Shown: positions 17,289-25,722, numbered from the stretch's first letter. The stretch is DNA of 36,808 nucleotides from Streptomyces sp. NP-1717 (GCF_022695985.1 NZ_JAAPBF010000053.1:1-36808); one strand, 5' to 3'. The notes: generated by a model not told the origin, from the sequence alone. Program-made: numbers and translations.

Positions 17289-18524
17289 ATGGCAGACGAC
17301 GCGGCAGACGACATGGCGGACACCGGCGCGGCCGGGCCGCGCCTCCTGCTGAACGCCCAGCCCTTCGGCTTCGGCCCGCCCGCCGCGACGGCGGCCCTCG
17401 CTCGCGAACTGGCACCGCTGTGCGGCGAGTTGGCCTACTTCGGGGCCGGCCACACGCTGGATCTCCAGCACCGGCCGCCGTATCACGCGGTGTACGGGAC
17501 CACCGGACTCTCCGACGGCGAACGCCTGGCGTGGCTGCGGCGCCTGGCGCCCTGGTACGACCTGTTCGTCACGGCGATGGACTTCGACGAGGCCGTGCTG
17601 GCCCGGCGGGCCGGGCTGGAGGTGGCGGTCTACGACGCGCTCACCTGGTTCTGGCCCGAGATCCCGGCGGTGGCCGGGGACGCCGCGCCGTACGTCGCGC
17701 AGGACTTCTTCGGGGTCCGCGAGCGGATCGCGGCGGACCCGGCGCTGCGGCGGAACTCGGTGGTCGTGCCGCCGATCGTCCCGCTCCTGCCGCCCCGGCG
17801 GCTCTGGCGGCCGGAGCGGCCGGGGGGCGGACGGCCCCGGCACGTGCTGCTCAATCTGGGCGGGCTCCAGAACCCGTACTGGGAGCCGTCCGACGCCGCC
17901 GCGTACGCGCGGCTGATGCTGGACGCCGTGCGGGCCGCGCAGCCGGCCGGCCGGTCTGTCGTCGTCACGACGAGCCGCGGGGTCGCGGCGGCGCTCGGTG
18001 CCCCCGGAGCGCCGCGTCCGGGTCTTCACACATCCGTCCGTACCGACGACCGCGACACCGTGCTGGAGCTGATGAGCGGCGCCGCGTACGCCTGTATGAC
18101 GCCGGGCCTCGGCAACATCTACGACGCGGCGGCGACCGGCGTACCGACCCTGTGGCTGCCGTCCGCCAACGAGACCCACCACCTCCAGGCCCGCCTCCTG
18201 GCCGAACACGGCTTCTGTGACGCGCGGCTGGACTGGCCGGACGTCGGCGGACCCGCCGACTACGGCGTCCCGGCCTCGTCGCCGACGGCCGATCCGGAGG
18301 CGCTGACGCGGGCGATCGTGGCGGTGATCCGGCGACTGTCCGGCGCCCGGGGCCTGTCGGCGCTGCGCGACCGGCTGGCGGACGAAGTGGCCAAGTCCAC
18401 GGCGGGACTCGGCCTCGTTCCCGGCAGGGCGCGGGCCCTGACGGAACGCTTCGGCCACGGCGGTACGGAGGAGGCGGCGAAGGCGCTCGTACGGTGGGCC
18501 GGCTCGCGTCGCCCACCGCACTGA
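17289..18524 (+). CDS. CGA synthase-related protein (GT-B-like glycosyltransferase fold)
   Basis: The product is 411 residues. The opening LLLNAQPFGFGPPAATAALARELAP and the C-terminal half with GLGNIYDAAATGVPTLWLP...NETHHLQARLL resemble cytosylglucuronate synthases of nucleoside antibiotic pathways and, more distantly, MurG/UGT-type glycosyltransferases with a nucleotide-sugar site. No other nucleoside-antibiotic gene is nearby, so it is probably one of the many stand-alone relatives of unknown substrate. ATG 17289 follows GGGGGTGG with a 5-nt gap. The frame is open to a GTG at 17208, which would add 27 residues. It ends 17 bp before the convergent epoxide-hydrolase-like gene. Confidence 0.7.
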   Translation: MADDAADDMADTGAAGPRLLLNAQPFGFGPPAATAALARELAPLCGELAYFGAGHTLDLQHRPPYHAVYGTTGLSDGERLAWLRRLAPWYDLFVTAMDFDEAVLARRAGLEVAVYDALTWFWPEIPAVAGDAAPYVAQDFFGVRERIAADPALRRNSVVVPPIVPLLPPRRLWRPERPGGGRPRHVLLNLGGLQNPYWEPSDAAAYARLMLDAVRAAQPAGRSVVVTTSRGVAAALGAPGAPRPGLHTSVRTDDRDTVLELMSGAAYACMTPGLGNIYDAAATGVPTLWLPSANETHHLQARLLAEHGFCDARLDWPDVGGPADYGVPASSPTADPEALTRAIVAVIRRLSGARGLSALRDRLADEVAKSTAGLGLVPGRARALTERFGHGGTEEAAKALVRWAGSRRPPH

Positions 18525-18541
18525 ACGCCGGCCGCTCCCCC

Positions 18542-19696
18542 CTACAGCGCGCCGACCGAACGGAAGAACGCGCGCACGTCCGCGACGAACAGCTCGGGCT
18601 GCTCCAGCGAGAGAAAGTTGCCGCCGCGTTCCAGCTCGGTCCAGTGCGTGACGTTGTGCTCCCGCTCCGCGAAGCGGCGGACGGCGACATCGGTGGGCAG
18701 CGCGACGGCGACGCCCGTGGGAACGGTGCCGCGCTCCTTCGGCGCCCACGCGCCCGGGTCGTGCGCGGACTCGTAGTAGAGGTTCGCGGAGGACCCCGCC
18801 GTGGCGGTGAACCAGTAGACGCTCACGTTGGTGAGCAGCTGGTCGAGGCCGACCGCGTCCTCGGGCAGTTCCGCCTCGGTGTCCGTCCACTCCTTGAACT
18901 TCTCGACGATCCAGGCGAGTTGGCCGACGGGCGAGTCGGTCAGCCCGTACGCGAGGGTCTGGGGGCGGGTCGACTGAATGGCGTTGAAGCCCATCTTGTC
19001 GTCCCGGAACTCCTGGAGGCGGGCGAGGCGCGCCTGTTCGCCCTCGGTGAGCCCGTCGAAGTCCGCCGGATCGTCCGAGGGGAAGGTGATGAAACCGTTG
19101 ACGTGGACTCCGACGACCCGCTCCGGCGCCTGCCGCCCCATCTCGGTGGCGATCCAGGCTCCTCCGCCGCCGCCCTGGACGCCGTACCGCTCGTAGCCGA
19201 GGCGCGACATCAGCTCGACGAACGCGGCCGCGATCCGGCCGTTGTTCCAGCCGGGACCGCTGAGCGGACCGGAGAAGCCGACGCCGGGCGTCGAGGTGAC
19301 GACGACATGGAAATCGCTCGTCAGCGGGCCGACGACCTCGGTGAACTGGGTGAAGGAGCCGGGCCAGTCGTGCATCAGGAGCAGCGGTGTGGCGGCGGGG
19401 TTCGGCGACCGGACGTGCAGGAAGTGGATGTTCTGGCCGTCGATCTCGGTACGGAACTGCGGGAACTCGTTGAGCCGCGCCTCGGCCGCGCGCCAGTCGA
19501 ACTCCTCCGCCCAGAACGCGGCCAGCTTCCTGAGATGACCGACCGGGACACCGCGCGTCCAGCCGGCGCCGGGGACCTCGTCGCTCCAGCGGGTACGGCG
19601 CAGCCGGTCGCGCAGGTCGTCGAGTTCGGCCTGCGGGACCTCGACGCGGAAGGGGCGGATGTCGGTGGGGCGGGCGGCGCCGCTGTTGTTCTCCAT
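18542..19696 (-). CDS. Epoxide-hydrolase-fold protein lacking catalytic Asp and His
   Basis: The product is 384 residues, full length for the microsomal-type family. The N-terminal lid domain (RPFRVEVPQAELDDLRDRLRRTRW) and the alpha/beta-hydrolase core are intact, and Tyr294 and Tyr307/308 are plausible oxyanion tyrosines. The nucleophile motif, usually QGGDWG, reads QGGGGG, so Gly177 replaces Asp. The base motif, usually RGGHF, reads RGGNF, so Asn360 replaces His. HGWPGS is HDWPGS (109-114). Epoxide hydrolysis by the known mechanism should be impossible. The rest is too well conserved to be a decayed gene, so another function, such as ligand binding or a different reaction, is more likely. 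It diverges from a WYL regulator across 63 bp. Confidence 0.88.
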   Translation of the reverse strand: MENNSGAARPTDIRPFRVEVPQAELDDLRDRLRRTRWSDEVPGAGWTRGVPVGHLRKLAAFWAEEFDWRAAEARLNEFPQFRTEIDGQNIHFLHVRSPNPAATPLLLMHDWPGSFTQFTEVVGPLTSDFHVVVTSTPGVGFSGPLSGPGWNNGRIAAAFVELMSRLGYERYGVQGGGGGAWIATEMGRQAPERVVGVHVNGFITFPSDDPADFDGLTEGEQARLARLQEFRDDKMGFNAIQSTRPQTLAYGLTDSPVGQLAWIVEKFKEWTDTEAELPEDAVGLDQLLTNVSVYWFTATAGSSANLYYESAHDPGAWAPKERGTVPTGVAVALPTDVAVRRFAEREHNVTHWTELERGGNFLSLEQPELFVADVRAFFRSVGAL

Positions 19697-19717
19697 GGAC
19701 AGAACAGTAGAGTCGCA

Positions 19718-19738
19718 ATAGGAAGACTTCGTTCCTAT
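19718..19738. promoter_or_regulatory. Inverted repeat operator between epoxide-hydrolase-like and WYL genes
   Basis: ATAGGAA (19718-19724) and TTCCTAT (19732-19738) are perfect arms around a 7-bp centre, in the AT-richest part of a 63-bp divergent intergenic region. The half-site spacing is about one and a half helical turns. It is the natural binding site for the adjacent WYL-type regulator and would control both genes. Confidence 0.65.
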
Positions 19739-19759
19739 ACACAGGGCAGGCTGTCACTC

Positions 19760-20773
19760 ATGCTGGAAACCTCCGCACGACTCCTGCGCCTGCTCTCCCT
19801 GCTCCAGACACCGCGCGCCTGGCCGGGCTCGGAACTGGCCGAACGGCTCGGCGTGAGCGGGCGCACGGTGCGCAACGACATCGACCGGCTGCGCGAACTC
19901 GGCTATCCCGTCCTCGCGGCGCGCGGCGCCACCGGCGGCTACCGGCTGACCGCCGGCACCGCGATGCCGCCGCTCCTGCTGGCCGACGACGAGGCGGTGG
20001 CCGTCGCGATCGGGCTGCGTACGGTCGCCGAGGGCGCCATCGCGGGCGTGGAGGAGACCTCGCTCCAGGCCCTGGCGAAGCTCCAGCAGGTGCTGCCGTC
20101 GCGGCTGCGCAGACGCGTCGACGCGCTGCGTACGTACACGGTCCCGGTGCCCGCGGACCGGACCGGCCCGAAGGTGGACGCGGACCTGCTGACGACACTG
20201 ACGTCCGTCTGCCGCGACTGCGAGCGGCTGCGCTTCGACTACCGGGACCACGGCGGCGCGTCCACGCGCCGCGTCGTGGAGCCGCACCGGGTCGTCAACT
20301 GGGGCCAGCGCTGGTACCTGGTGGCCTGGGACGTCGAACGCGACGACTGGCGGACCTTCCGCGTCGACCGGATCGATCCACGCCTCCCGGCCGGCCCCCG
20401 CTTCACGCCCCGCCCGGCGCCGGACGGCGACGTGGCCGCGTATGTCTCCCGCCGCGTATCGGCCGCGGCCTGGCGCCACCGCGCCCGCGTGACGGTCCAC
20501 GCCCCGGCACAGGCGGTCGCCGAGCGGATCAATCCGGCGGTGGGCGTGGTGGAGGCGATCGACGCGACGACCTGCGTCCTGGACACGGGCGCGGACTCGC
20601 TGGAGACGCTGGCGGTCCACCTCGGCATGCTGGGTCACGACTTCGACGTCACCGAACCGCCCGAGCTGGTGGCCCACGTGAGGGCACTGGCGGCTCGGTA
20701 CGGGCGGTCGACGCCCGGTGCGAGCGAGCGCCCGGGGGCGCGGACCCGTACCGGAACCGCCGCCGATACGTGA
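19760..20773 (+). CDS. WYL-domain transcriptional regulator (DeoR/YafY-like)
   Basis: The product is 337 residues. An N-terminal HTH_11-type helix-turn-helix (residues 3-55, LAERLGVSGRTVRNDIDRLRELGYPV) with the wing GGYRL precedes a WYL domain, where the signature is RWYLVAWD at 184-191, and a C-terminal WCX-like region. Such proteins bind small ligands or nucleic acids through the WYL pocket and repress or activate neighbouring genes. The divergent epoxide-hydrolase-like gene and the inverted repeat between them suggest local control. The stop overlaps an upstream GTG of the LysR frame, but the LysR gene probably starts further down. Confidence 0.93.
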   Translation: MLETSARLLRLLSLLQTPRAWPGSELAERLGVSGRTVRNDIDRLRELGYPVLAARGATGGYRLTAGTAMPPLLLADDEAVAVAIGLRTVAEGAIAGVEETSLQALAKLQQVLPSRLRRRVDALRTYTVPVPADRTGPKVDADLLTTLTSVCRDCERLRFDYRDHGGASTRRVVEPHRVVNWGQRWYLVAWDVERDDWRTFRVDRIDPRLPAGPRFTPRPAPDGDVAAYVSRRVSAAAWRHRARVTVHAPAQAVAERINPAVGVVEAIDATTCVLDTGADSLETLAVHLGMLGHDFDVTEPPELVAHVRALAARYGRSTPGASERPGARTRTGTAADT

Positions 20774-20847
20774 GGATGGCCCGGCAGGCGGGCCCGCCGC
20801 GGCGGCGGGACCGGCAGGGGCGGGGGCGAGGAGGGGAGCGGGTCGTC

Positions 20848-21789
20848 GTGCTGTTGCGGCAGCTGGAGTATCTGGTCGCGCTCGCCCGCGAGCGGCACTT
20901 CGCGCGGGCCGCCGACGCCTGCTTCGTGTCGCAGCCCTCCCTCTCCGCCGCGATACGCAAGCTGGAGCACGAGCTCGGCGTGCCCATCGTGCGGCGCGGC
21001 CGGCGCTTCGAGGGGCTGACGCCCGAGGGCGAGCGGGTGCTGCTGTGGGCGCACCGGATCCTCGCCGAACGCGACGCGCTCCACCACGAGTTGTCGGTGA
21101 TGCGCGGCGGTCTCACCGGTACGCTGCGGCTCGGCGCCATCCCGACCGCCCTGACCGCCGCGTCCCTGCTGACGACGCCCTTCTGCGAGCAGCATCCCCT
21201 GGTCCGCGTCTCGCTGGAGTCGCTGTCGTCGCGCGACATCACACGGCGGCTGACCTCCTTCGAGCTGGACATCGCGCTCACGTATCTGGACGACGAAAGC
21301 CTTCGCCAGGTGCGCAGGACACCGCTGTACGAGGAGCGGTATCTGCTCCTCACCCCGCACGACGGCCCGCTCGCCGGTCAGCGGTCGGTGCGCTGGGCCG
21401 AAGTCGCCGGGCTGGCGCTGTGCCTGCTGTCGCCGCAGATGCGCAACCGCCGCATCATGGACGAGTACTTCGCCGCCGAGGGCGCGACCGTCACCCCCGC
21501 CATCGAGACCGACACCGTCGCGGGCCTCTACACGCACATGGCGGCGGGCCGGTGGTCCAGCGTCATCTCGCACGCCTGGCTGCACATGTTCGGTGTGCCC
21601 GCCTCGATGCGCGTGGTCCCGCTGGAGCACCCCGCGCACGGTCCGCGGGTGGGGCTGGTGATCGCCGACCGCAGCCCCGAACCGGTGCTGGCGAAGGCGC
21701 TGTTGGAGACCGCGCGCCGGGTGAGCGTGCGGGAGGTGCTGGACGGCCTGCTCGACACGTATCTCAGTCCGGCGCCCCGACGGCCCTGA
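20848..21789 (+). CDS. LysR-family regulator, probably of formate dehydrogenase
   Basis: The product is 313 residues. The N-terminal winged helix (LRQLEYLVALARERHFARAADACFVSQPSLSAAIRKLE) and the two-subdomain effector region are typical. The segment LCLLSPQMRNRRIMDEYF is, from memory, like LysR proteins linked with formate metabolism. GTG 20848 was chosen because GAGGGGAG lies 9 nt upstream and it gives the normal LysR N-terminus; the frame is open to a GTG at 20770 that would add a basic tail. The gene is followed in the same direction by formate dehydrogenase, and a tetramer-type site lies between them. The effector is unknown. Confidence 0.9.
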   Translation: MLLRQLEYLVALARERHFARAADACFVSQPSLSAAIRKLEHELGVPIVRRGRRFEGLTPEGERVLLWAHRILAERDALHHELSVMRGGLTGTLRLGAIPTALTAASLLTTPFCEQHPLVRVSLESLSSRDITRRLTSFELDIALTYLDDESLRQVRRTPLYEERYLLLTPHDGPLAGQRSVRWAEVAGLALCLLSPQMRNRRIMDEYFAAEGATVTPAIETDTVAGLYTHMAAGRWSSVISHAWLHMFGVPASMRVVPLEHPAHGPRVGLVIADRSPEPVLAKALLETARRVSVREVLDGLLDTYLSPAPRRP

Positions 21790-21830
21790 CCGTACGCGAG
21801 GTCCACGGCGCGGACCACCCCCGCGGCAAC

Positions 21831-21867
21831 GATAGTTGTCGTCTATCCCGGCATAGAGAACAACGCT
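21831..21867. promoter_or_regulatory. OxyR-like tetrameric LysR binding site upstream of fdh
   Basis: Reading the plus strand: ATAG (21832-21835), 7 bp, CTAT (21843-21846), 6 bp, ATAG (21853-21856), 7 bp, then CGCT. This is close to the OxyR pattern of four half-sites at 7-bp spacing, with the last degenerate. A second reading is a perfect dyad: GTTGT, 2 bp, TCTAT, 6 bp, ATAGA, 2 bp, ACAAC (21835-21864). It is placed to control fdh. Confidence 0.6.
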
Positions 21868-21949
21868 TTGACCAGGCCCGACGCCAGGACACACCGTGGA
21901 TGGCACCTTCCGAGGCATTCCGCAGCAACGGACAAGGAGCCGCAACGTC

Positions 21950-23113
21950 ATGGCCAAGATCCTGTGTGTGCTGTACGACGACCCGACCGACGGCCAGCCC
22001 ACCACCTACGCCCGCGACGACCTCCCGGTCATCGACCACTATCCGGGCGGCCAGACCACCCCCACCCCCGCGGGCACCGACTTCACCCCCGGCCATCTGC
22101 TGGGCAGCGTCTCGGGTGAACTCGGCCTCCGCTCCTTCCTGGAGAGCCGCGGCCACACCCTTGTCGTCACGTCCGACAAGGAGGGCGCGGGTTCGGTCTT
22201 CGACCGTGAGCTGGTCGACGCGGACATCGTGATCTCCCAGCCGTTCTGGCCGGCCTATCTGACCGCCGAGCGCATCGCCACCGCCAAGAACCTGAAGCTC
22301 GCCGTCACCGCCGGTATCGGGTCCGACCACGTCGACCTCGACGCCGCCATCTCGCACGGCGTCACGGTCGCCGAGGTGACGTACTGCAACAGCATCAGCG
22401 TCGCCGAACACGTGGTGATGACGGTGCTCGGCCTCGTACGCAACTTCATCCCGTCCCACCGGATCGTGCTCGACGGCGGCTGGAACATCGCGGACGCCGT
22501 CTCGCGCTCGTACGACCTGGAAGGCATGCACGTCGGTACGGTCGCGGCCGGTCGCATCGGGCTCGCCGTCCTGCGCCGGCTGGCCCCCTTCGACGTGACT
22601 CTCCACTACACCGACCGGCACCGTCTTCCGGCGGCCGTCGAGCAGGAGCTCAACCTCACCTGGCACGAGTCGACCGCCGACATGGTGCCGCACTGCGACG
22701 TCGTCACCATCAACGCGCCGCTGCACCCGGAGACCGAGGGCCTGTTCGACGACAAGCTCATCGGCACCATGAAGCGCGGCGCCTATCTCATCAACACCGC
22801 CCGCGCGAAAATCGTCGACCGCGACGCCGTCGACCGCGCGCTGCGCGGCGGACAGCTCGCGGGATACGGCGGCGACGTCTGGTACCCGCAGCCCGCCCCT
22901 GCCGACCACCCGTGGCGCTCCATGCCGCACCACGCGATGACACCGCACATCTCGGGCTCGTCGCTCTCGGCGCAGGCGCGGTACGCGGCCGGGACACGGG
23001 AGATCCTGGAGTCGTACTTCGCCGGGACCCCCATCCGTGACGAGTACCTGATCGTGGAGGGCGGGGCGCTCGCCGGCACGGGCGCGCACTCGTACTCCAC
23101 CAAGGAGGGCTGA
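21950..23113 (+). CDS. fdh: NAD-dependent formate dehydrogenase
   Basis: The enzyme oxidises formate to CO2 with NAD+ and belongs to the D-2-hydroxyacid dehydrogenase superfamily. It has 387 residues and matches the metal-free bacterial type. All key residues sit one position after those of the Pseudomonas enzyme: Asn147 (YCNSISVAEH), Asp222 for NAD selectivity (YTDRHRLP), Arg285 (NTARAK), Gln314 (WYPQPAP) and His333 (TPHISGSS). The nucleotide-binding loop reads VGTVAAGRIG. ATG 21950 follows AAGGAG (21934-21939); the frame opens earlier at 21896 but the conserved MAKILCVLY start is better. In aerobic actinomycetes it probably detoxifies formate and supplies NADH. Confidence 0.96.
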   Translation: MAKILCVLYDDPTDGQPTTYARDDLPVIDHYPGGQTTPTPAGTDFTPGHLLGSVSGELGLRSFLESRGHTLVVTSDKEGAGSVFDRELVDADIVISQPFWPAYLTAERIATAKNLKLAVTAGIGSDHVDLDAAISHGVTVAEVTYCNSISVAEHVVMTVLGLVRNFIPSHRIVLDGGWNIADAVSRSYDLEGMHVGTVAAGRIGLAVLRRLAPFDVTLHYTDRHRLPAAVEQELNLTWHESTADMVPHCDVVTINAPLHPETEGLFDDKLIGTMKRGAYLINTARAKIVDRDAVDRALRGGQLAGYGGDVWYPQPAPADHPWRSMPHHAMTPHISGSSLSAQARYAAGTREILESYFAGTPIRDEYLIVEGGALAGTGAHSYSTKEG

Positions 23114-23158
23114 CCCCCGCCGCGTTCCGGACGCCCGTCATGTGCGATCGTGCGCGCC

Positions 23159-23782
23159 ATGACAGCCTTCCGGGAACACCTGCGGCGAGCCGGTGAGCGG
23201 GCACTGGAGGCGCTTCCGGTGCCGCTCAGGGAGGAGATCTATGTGATCTCCTTCCGGATCTGGCGCCACGACTCGCTGAACTGGCGCCACCCGTACCTCG
23301 CGATCGGTTACAACACCGAGAGCGAGGTACGGCGCGTACTGGCGGCGGGCGGCACGGGCACCGACCCGGGCGAGGTGCGGTGGAGCTACGCGTACTGGCC
23401 GCTGGACGAGACGACGGGCATCCTCGGCCACGGTCCCGAACCGGGCGACGATCCCGTGGGGGCCGCCCTGCACCTCGCCGAGATCAAGGAACTCGGCCTC
23501 TGGTACCCCGATCCCGGTGACGACACGGACGAGGACGACGAGGAGGACGAGGAGCGGGAGGCCCGGGACGATCTCCTGATCGCCCACTTCGACGACGCCT
23601 GCGTCGCCCTCGCCCGCCATCTGCACACGAGCGGCAAGCTCACGGAAGTCCTCGGGCGCCCCGTACCGGTCCTGCCGTTCGACATGTACCGGGCCGAGGA
23701 CCTGGACCGGCTCGCCGAGGCGGCCAACCCGCCCGAGGTGATCGCCGGCTACCTGGCCTGGGCGGGGGCGCAGGAGAGGTGA
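23159..23782 (+). CDS. Acidic protein of unknown function
   Basis: The product is 207 residues, probably cytoplasmic, with no signal peptide or membrane helix. A globular N-terminal part (EEIYVISFRIWRHDSLNWRHPYLAIGYNTESEVRRVL...WSYAYWPLDE) leads to a strongly acidic stretch of mixed Asp and Glu near residues 123-140 and a helical C-terminus. The first part vaguely recalls DUF4303-like proteins, but I do not recognise the family with confidence. ATG 23159 was preferred to the GTG three codons upstream. There is no clear Shine-Dalgarno site. It lies 45 bp after fdh and may be co-transcribed. Confidence 0.7.
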   Translation: MTAFREHLRRAGERALEALPVPLREEIYVISFRIWRHDSLNWRHPYLAIGYNTESEVRRVLAAGGTGTDPGEVRWSYAYWPLDETTGILGHGPEPGDDPVGAALHLAEIKELGLWYPDPGDDTDEDDEEDEEREARDDLLIAHFDDACVALARHLHTSGKLTEVLGRPVPVLPFDMYRAEDLDRLAEAANPPEVIAGYLAWAGAQER

Positions 23783-23798
23783 ATGCCTCCGTGGCTCG

Positions 23799-23846
23799 GA
23801 ACGTGCACGAAACCCAGAACGTGCAGGGGCGGGCTCAGAACGTGTA
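23799..23846. repeat. Three GAACGTGYA direct repeats at the end of convergent genes
   Basis: GAACGTGCA occurs at 23799-23807 and 23817-23825, and GAACGTGTA at 23838-23846. The last copy falls within the final codons of the leucine-rich-repeat gene. They could be protein-binding sites or the product of local duplication. No hairpin terminator is visible here. Confidence 0.4.
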
Positions 23847-25664
23847 CGGGCTCACGCCCCGCGCCTTCAGCTCCGCCCGCACCTCGGCCCCGTCGGGGAC
23901 GTGCCGCGTGACGTACTCGTTCAGAATCGCGTGCGTGAGCCCGCCGATCTCCAGCAACGGGGCGAACGAGGACAGCTTGGTGGTCGAGGAGAGCCGGAAG
24001 TCCACCTTGGTCAGGGCGGGCAGCCCGGCGAGCGCCGAGATGTCGAGCAGCCCGAGCGAGTACGCCTTCACGGACTCGATCGACGTGCTGCCGGTCAGGA
24101 AGCCGAAGTCCGGCCACTGCTGATACGCGTACTCCAGCTCGCGGAGCGCCTTCATCCCGCCCATCGGCGGGGCCTTCAGCCGGTCGCACGACTCGATCTT
24201 GATCTTGCGCAGGGTGGGTGAGTCCGCGAGGACGTCCAGGGACTCCAGTTGCCTCACGCCTTCCAGCCGCAGTTCGTCCAGCGGCGCCCGGCCGGCCAGT
24301 CCGTCCACGTCGTGCAGGACGTCGCACCCGAAGATCTGGACGTGCCGGAGCCTGGGCAGGTCTCCCACGCGGCCGAGACCGGCGAGCGAGGGGCAGTGGC
24401 GTACGTCGAGAATCCGCAGGTCGGGCAGGTCCGGCGCGTTGCCGAGCGTACGGATCGTACGGAACCGGTCGATCAACAGCACCCGCAGACTGGGCAGTTC
24501 CGGCAGGAAGCCGAGGTCCGGTCCGCCGTGGATGTTGGTGAGGAACAGACGGCGCGGGGCGGGGGCACCCGCCAGCGACGAGAAGTCGCTCAGCGCGGTG
24601 CAGTCGGTGACCCTGAGCAGATCGAGTCCGGTCAGTGCCTCGACCCCGGCGACCGAGGTGAGCCGTTCGCAGTCGGCGATTTCCAAGGTCCGCAGACCGG
24701 GCAGGCCCGAGATCGCGCGCAGGTCGTGGAGTTCGGAGCACTCGGTGAGGACCAGTTCGGTGACGTCCGGATGGTGGCCGAGGCCGTCGAGCGACTTCAG
24801 GCGGCGGAGCTTGTCCATACGCAGGACGCTCAGAGCCGGCATCGCGTCGATGCCCTTGAGGGTGGTGAGATGGGCGCAACTGGTGAGGTCCAGCTCGGTG
24901 ACGGCGTCGACGTCCGTCAGGGCGGACAGGTCCTTGATGCCCGTCCAGCCCAGGTCGAGCGTGGCGAGCCGGCGCAGACCGCTGAGCGGGCGGAGGTCGC
25001 GCAGGCCCCGGCATCCCTGGAGACTGAGTGATTCCAGGCCGGGCAGTGCGGCCCCGAGGCCGGAGACCGACGCGACGCCCGTCATGCTCAGGTCGAGCCG
25101 GCGCAGCGTGCGCAGCCCGAGCAAGGGGCCGATGTCCTTCACTTTGCGGCAGCGGTGCAGTCGCAGGCTCTCCAGTGCGGTGAGCCCGGCGAGCGGCCCC
25201 AGATCGTCGAGGCCCGAACAGCCGCCCAGATCAAGGCTGGTGAGCCGGGTGAAGTCGGCGAGCGGCGTGAGATCGGTGAGTTCGGCGCAGCGGTCCAGAC
25301 GCAGTGTGCGCAGGAGGGGGGCGAGATGCCGCAGGCCCTCCGGGACGGTCTTGCTGACCTTGAGGTCGGTGCGGTTCTCGCGCGCGTAGGCGGGGGCGAG
25401 GAGCAGTTCGGCGAAGCCGTCGGGGTCGGCGGCCTTGGGCCAGAGCTTCAGGAGCGTGCCGGTGGTCGGCTGCCCGACGGCGGCGAAACGCGCGGCGAGC
25501 GCGAGCGCCCGGGCGGGGTCGAGGGGCGGTGCGCCGTCGGCCCGGACGAGGAGTTCCTGTACGGCCTTCCGGGCGCGCGGGGCCTTGGCGGTGGCCAGCA
25601 GGGCGCGCAGGGCGTCGAGTTCGTCCGCGCCGTCGGTGGGGTCGTCCGTCCGGGAGGTGGTCAT
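23835..25664 (-). CDS. Cytoplasmic leucine-rich-repeat protein
   Basis: The product is 609 residues. After a helical N-terminal segment of about 100 residues, roughly 20 leucine-rich repeats of about 22-24 residues follow, of the form LxxLxLxxCxxLxDLxPLxxL, like the internalin and cysteine-containing LRR classes. There is no signal peptide, membrane helix or LPXTG sorting signal, so unlike internalins it should stay in the cytoplasm and act as a protein-binding scaffold. The C-terminus (YVTRHVPDGAEVRAELKARGVSPYTF) is outside the repeats. ATG 25664 has no Shine-Dalgarno site but has a -10-like TATCCT 8 nt upstream. It is the last gene of a minus-strand run starting at 30113. The partner is unknown. 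Confidence 0.88.
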   Translation of the reverse strand: MTTSRTDDPTDGADELDALRALLATAKAPRARKAVQELLVRADGAPPLDPARALALAARFAAVGQPTTGTLLKLWPKAADPDGFAELLLAPAYARENRTDLKVSKTVPEGLRHLAPLLRTLRLDRCAELTDLTPLADFTRLTSLDLGGCSGLDDLGPLAGLTALESLRLHRCRKVKDIGPLLGLRTLRRLDLSMTGVASVSGLGAALPGLESLSLQGCRGLRDLRPLSGLRRLATLDLGWTGIKDLSALTDVDAVTELDLTSCAHLTTLKGIDAMPALSVLRMDKLRRLKSLDGLGHHPDVTELVLTECSELHDLRAISGLPGLRTLEIADCERLTSVAGVEALTGLDLLRVTDCTALSDFSSLAGAPAPRRLFLTNIHGGPDLGFLPELPSLRVLLIDRFRTIRTLGNAPDLPDLRILDVRHCPSLAGLGRVGDLPRLRHVQIFGCDVLHDVDGLAGRAPLDELRLEGVRQLESLDVLADSPTLRKIKIESCDRLKAPPMGGMKALRELEYAYQQWPDFGFLTGSTSIESVKAYSLGLLDISALAGLPALTKVDFRLSSTTKLSSFAPLLEIGGLTHAILNEYVTRHVPDGAEVRAELKARGVSPYTF

Positions 25665-25672
25665 GGCATCGG

Positions 25673-25678
25673 AGGATA
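25673..25678 (-). promoter_or_regulatory. Candidate -10 box of a leaderless transcript
   Basis: On the minus strand TATCCT lies exactly 8 nt before the ATG of the leucine-rich-repeat gene, with no ribosome-binding site between them. The geometry is the same as at 4375-4380. Confidence 0.45.
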
Positions 25679-25722
25679 GGCGCCGGGTCGGACAGTGCCC
25701 GAGATCGGCCCCGAGAACCGGC

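Noticed and set aside
17214..19757. 847-codon minus frame across the CGA-synthase and epoxide-hydrolase genes
   Set aside because: It overlaps two well-supported genes in other frames and has no family resemblance.
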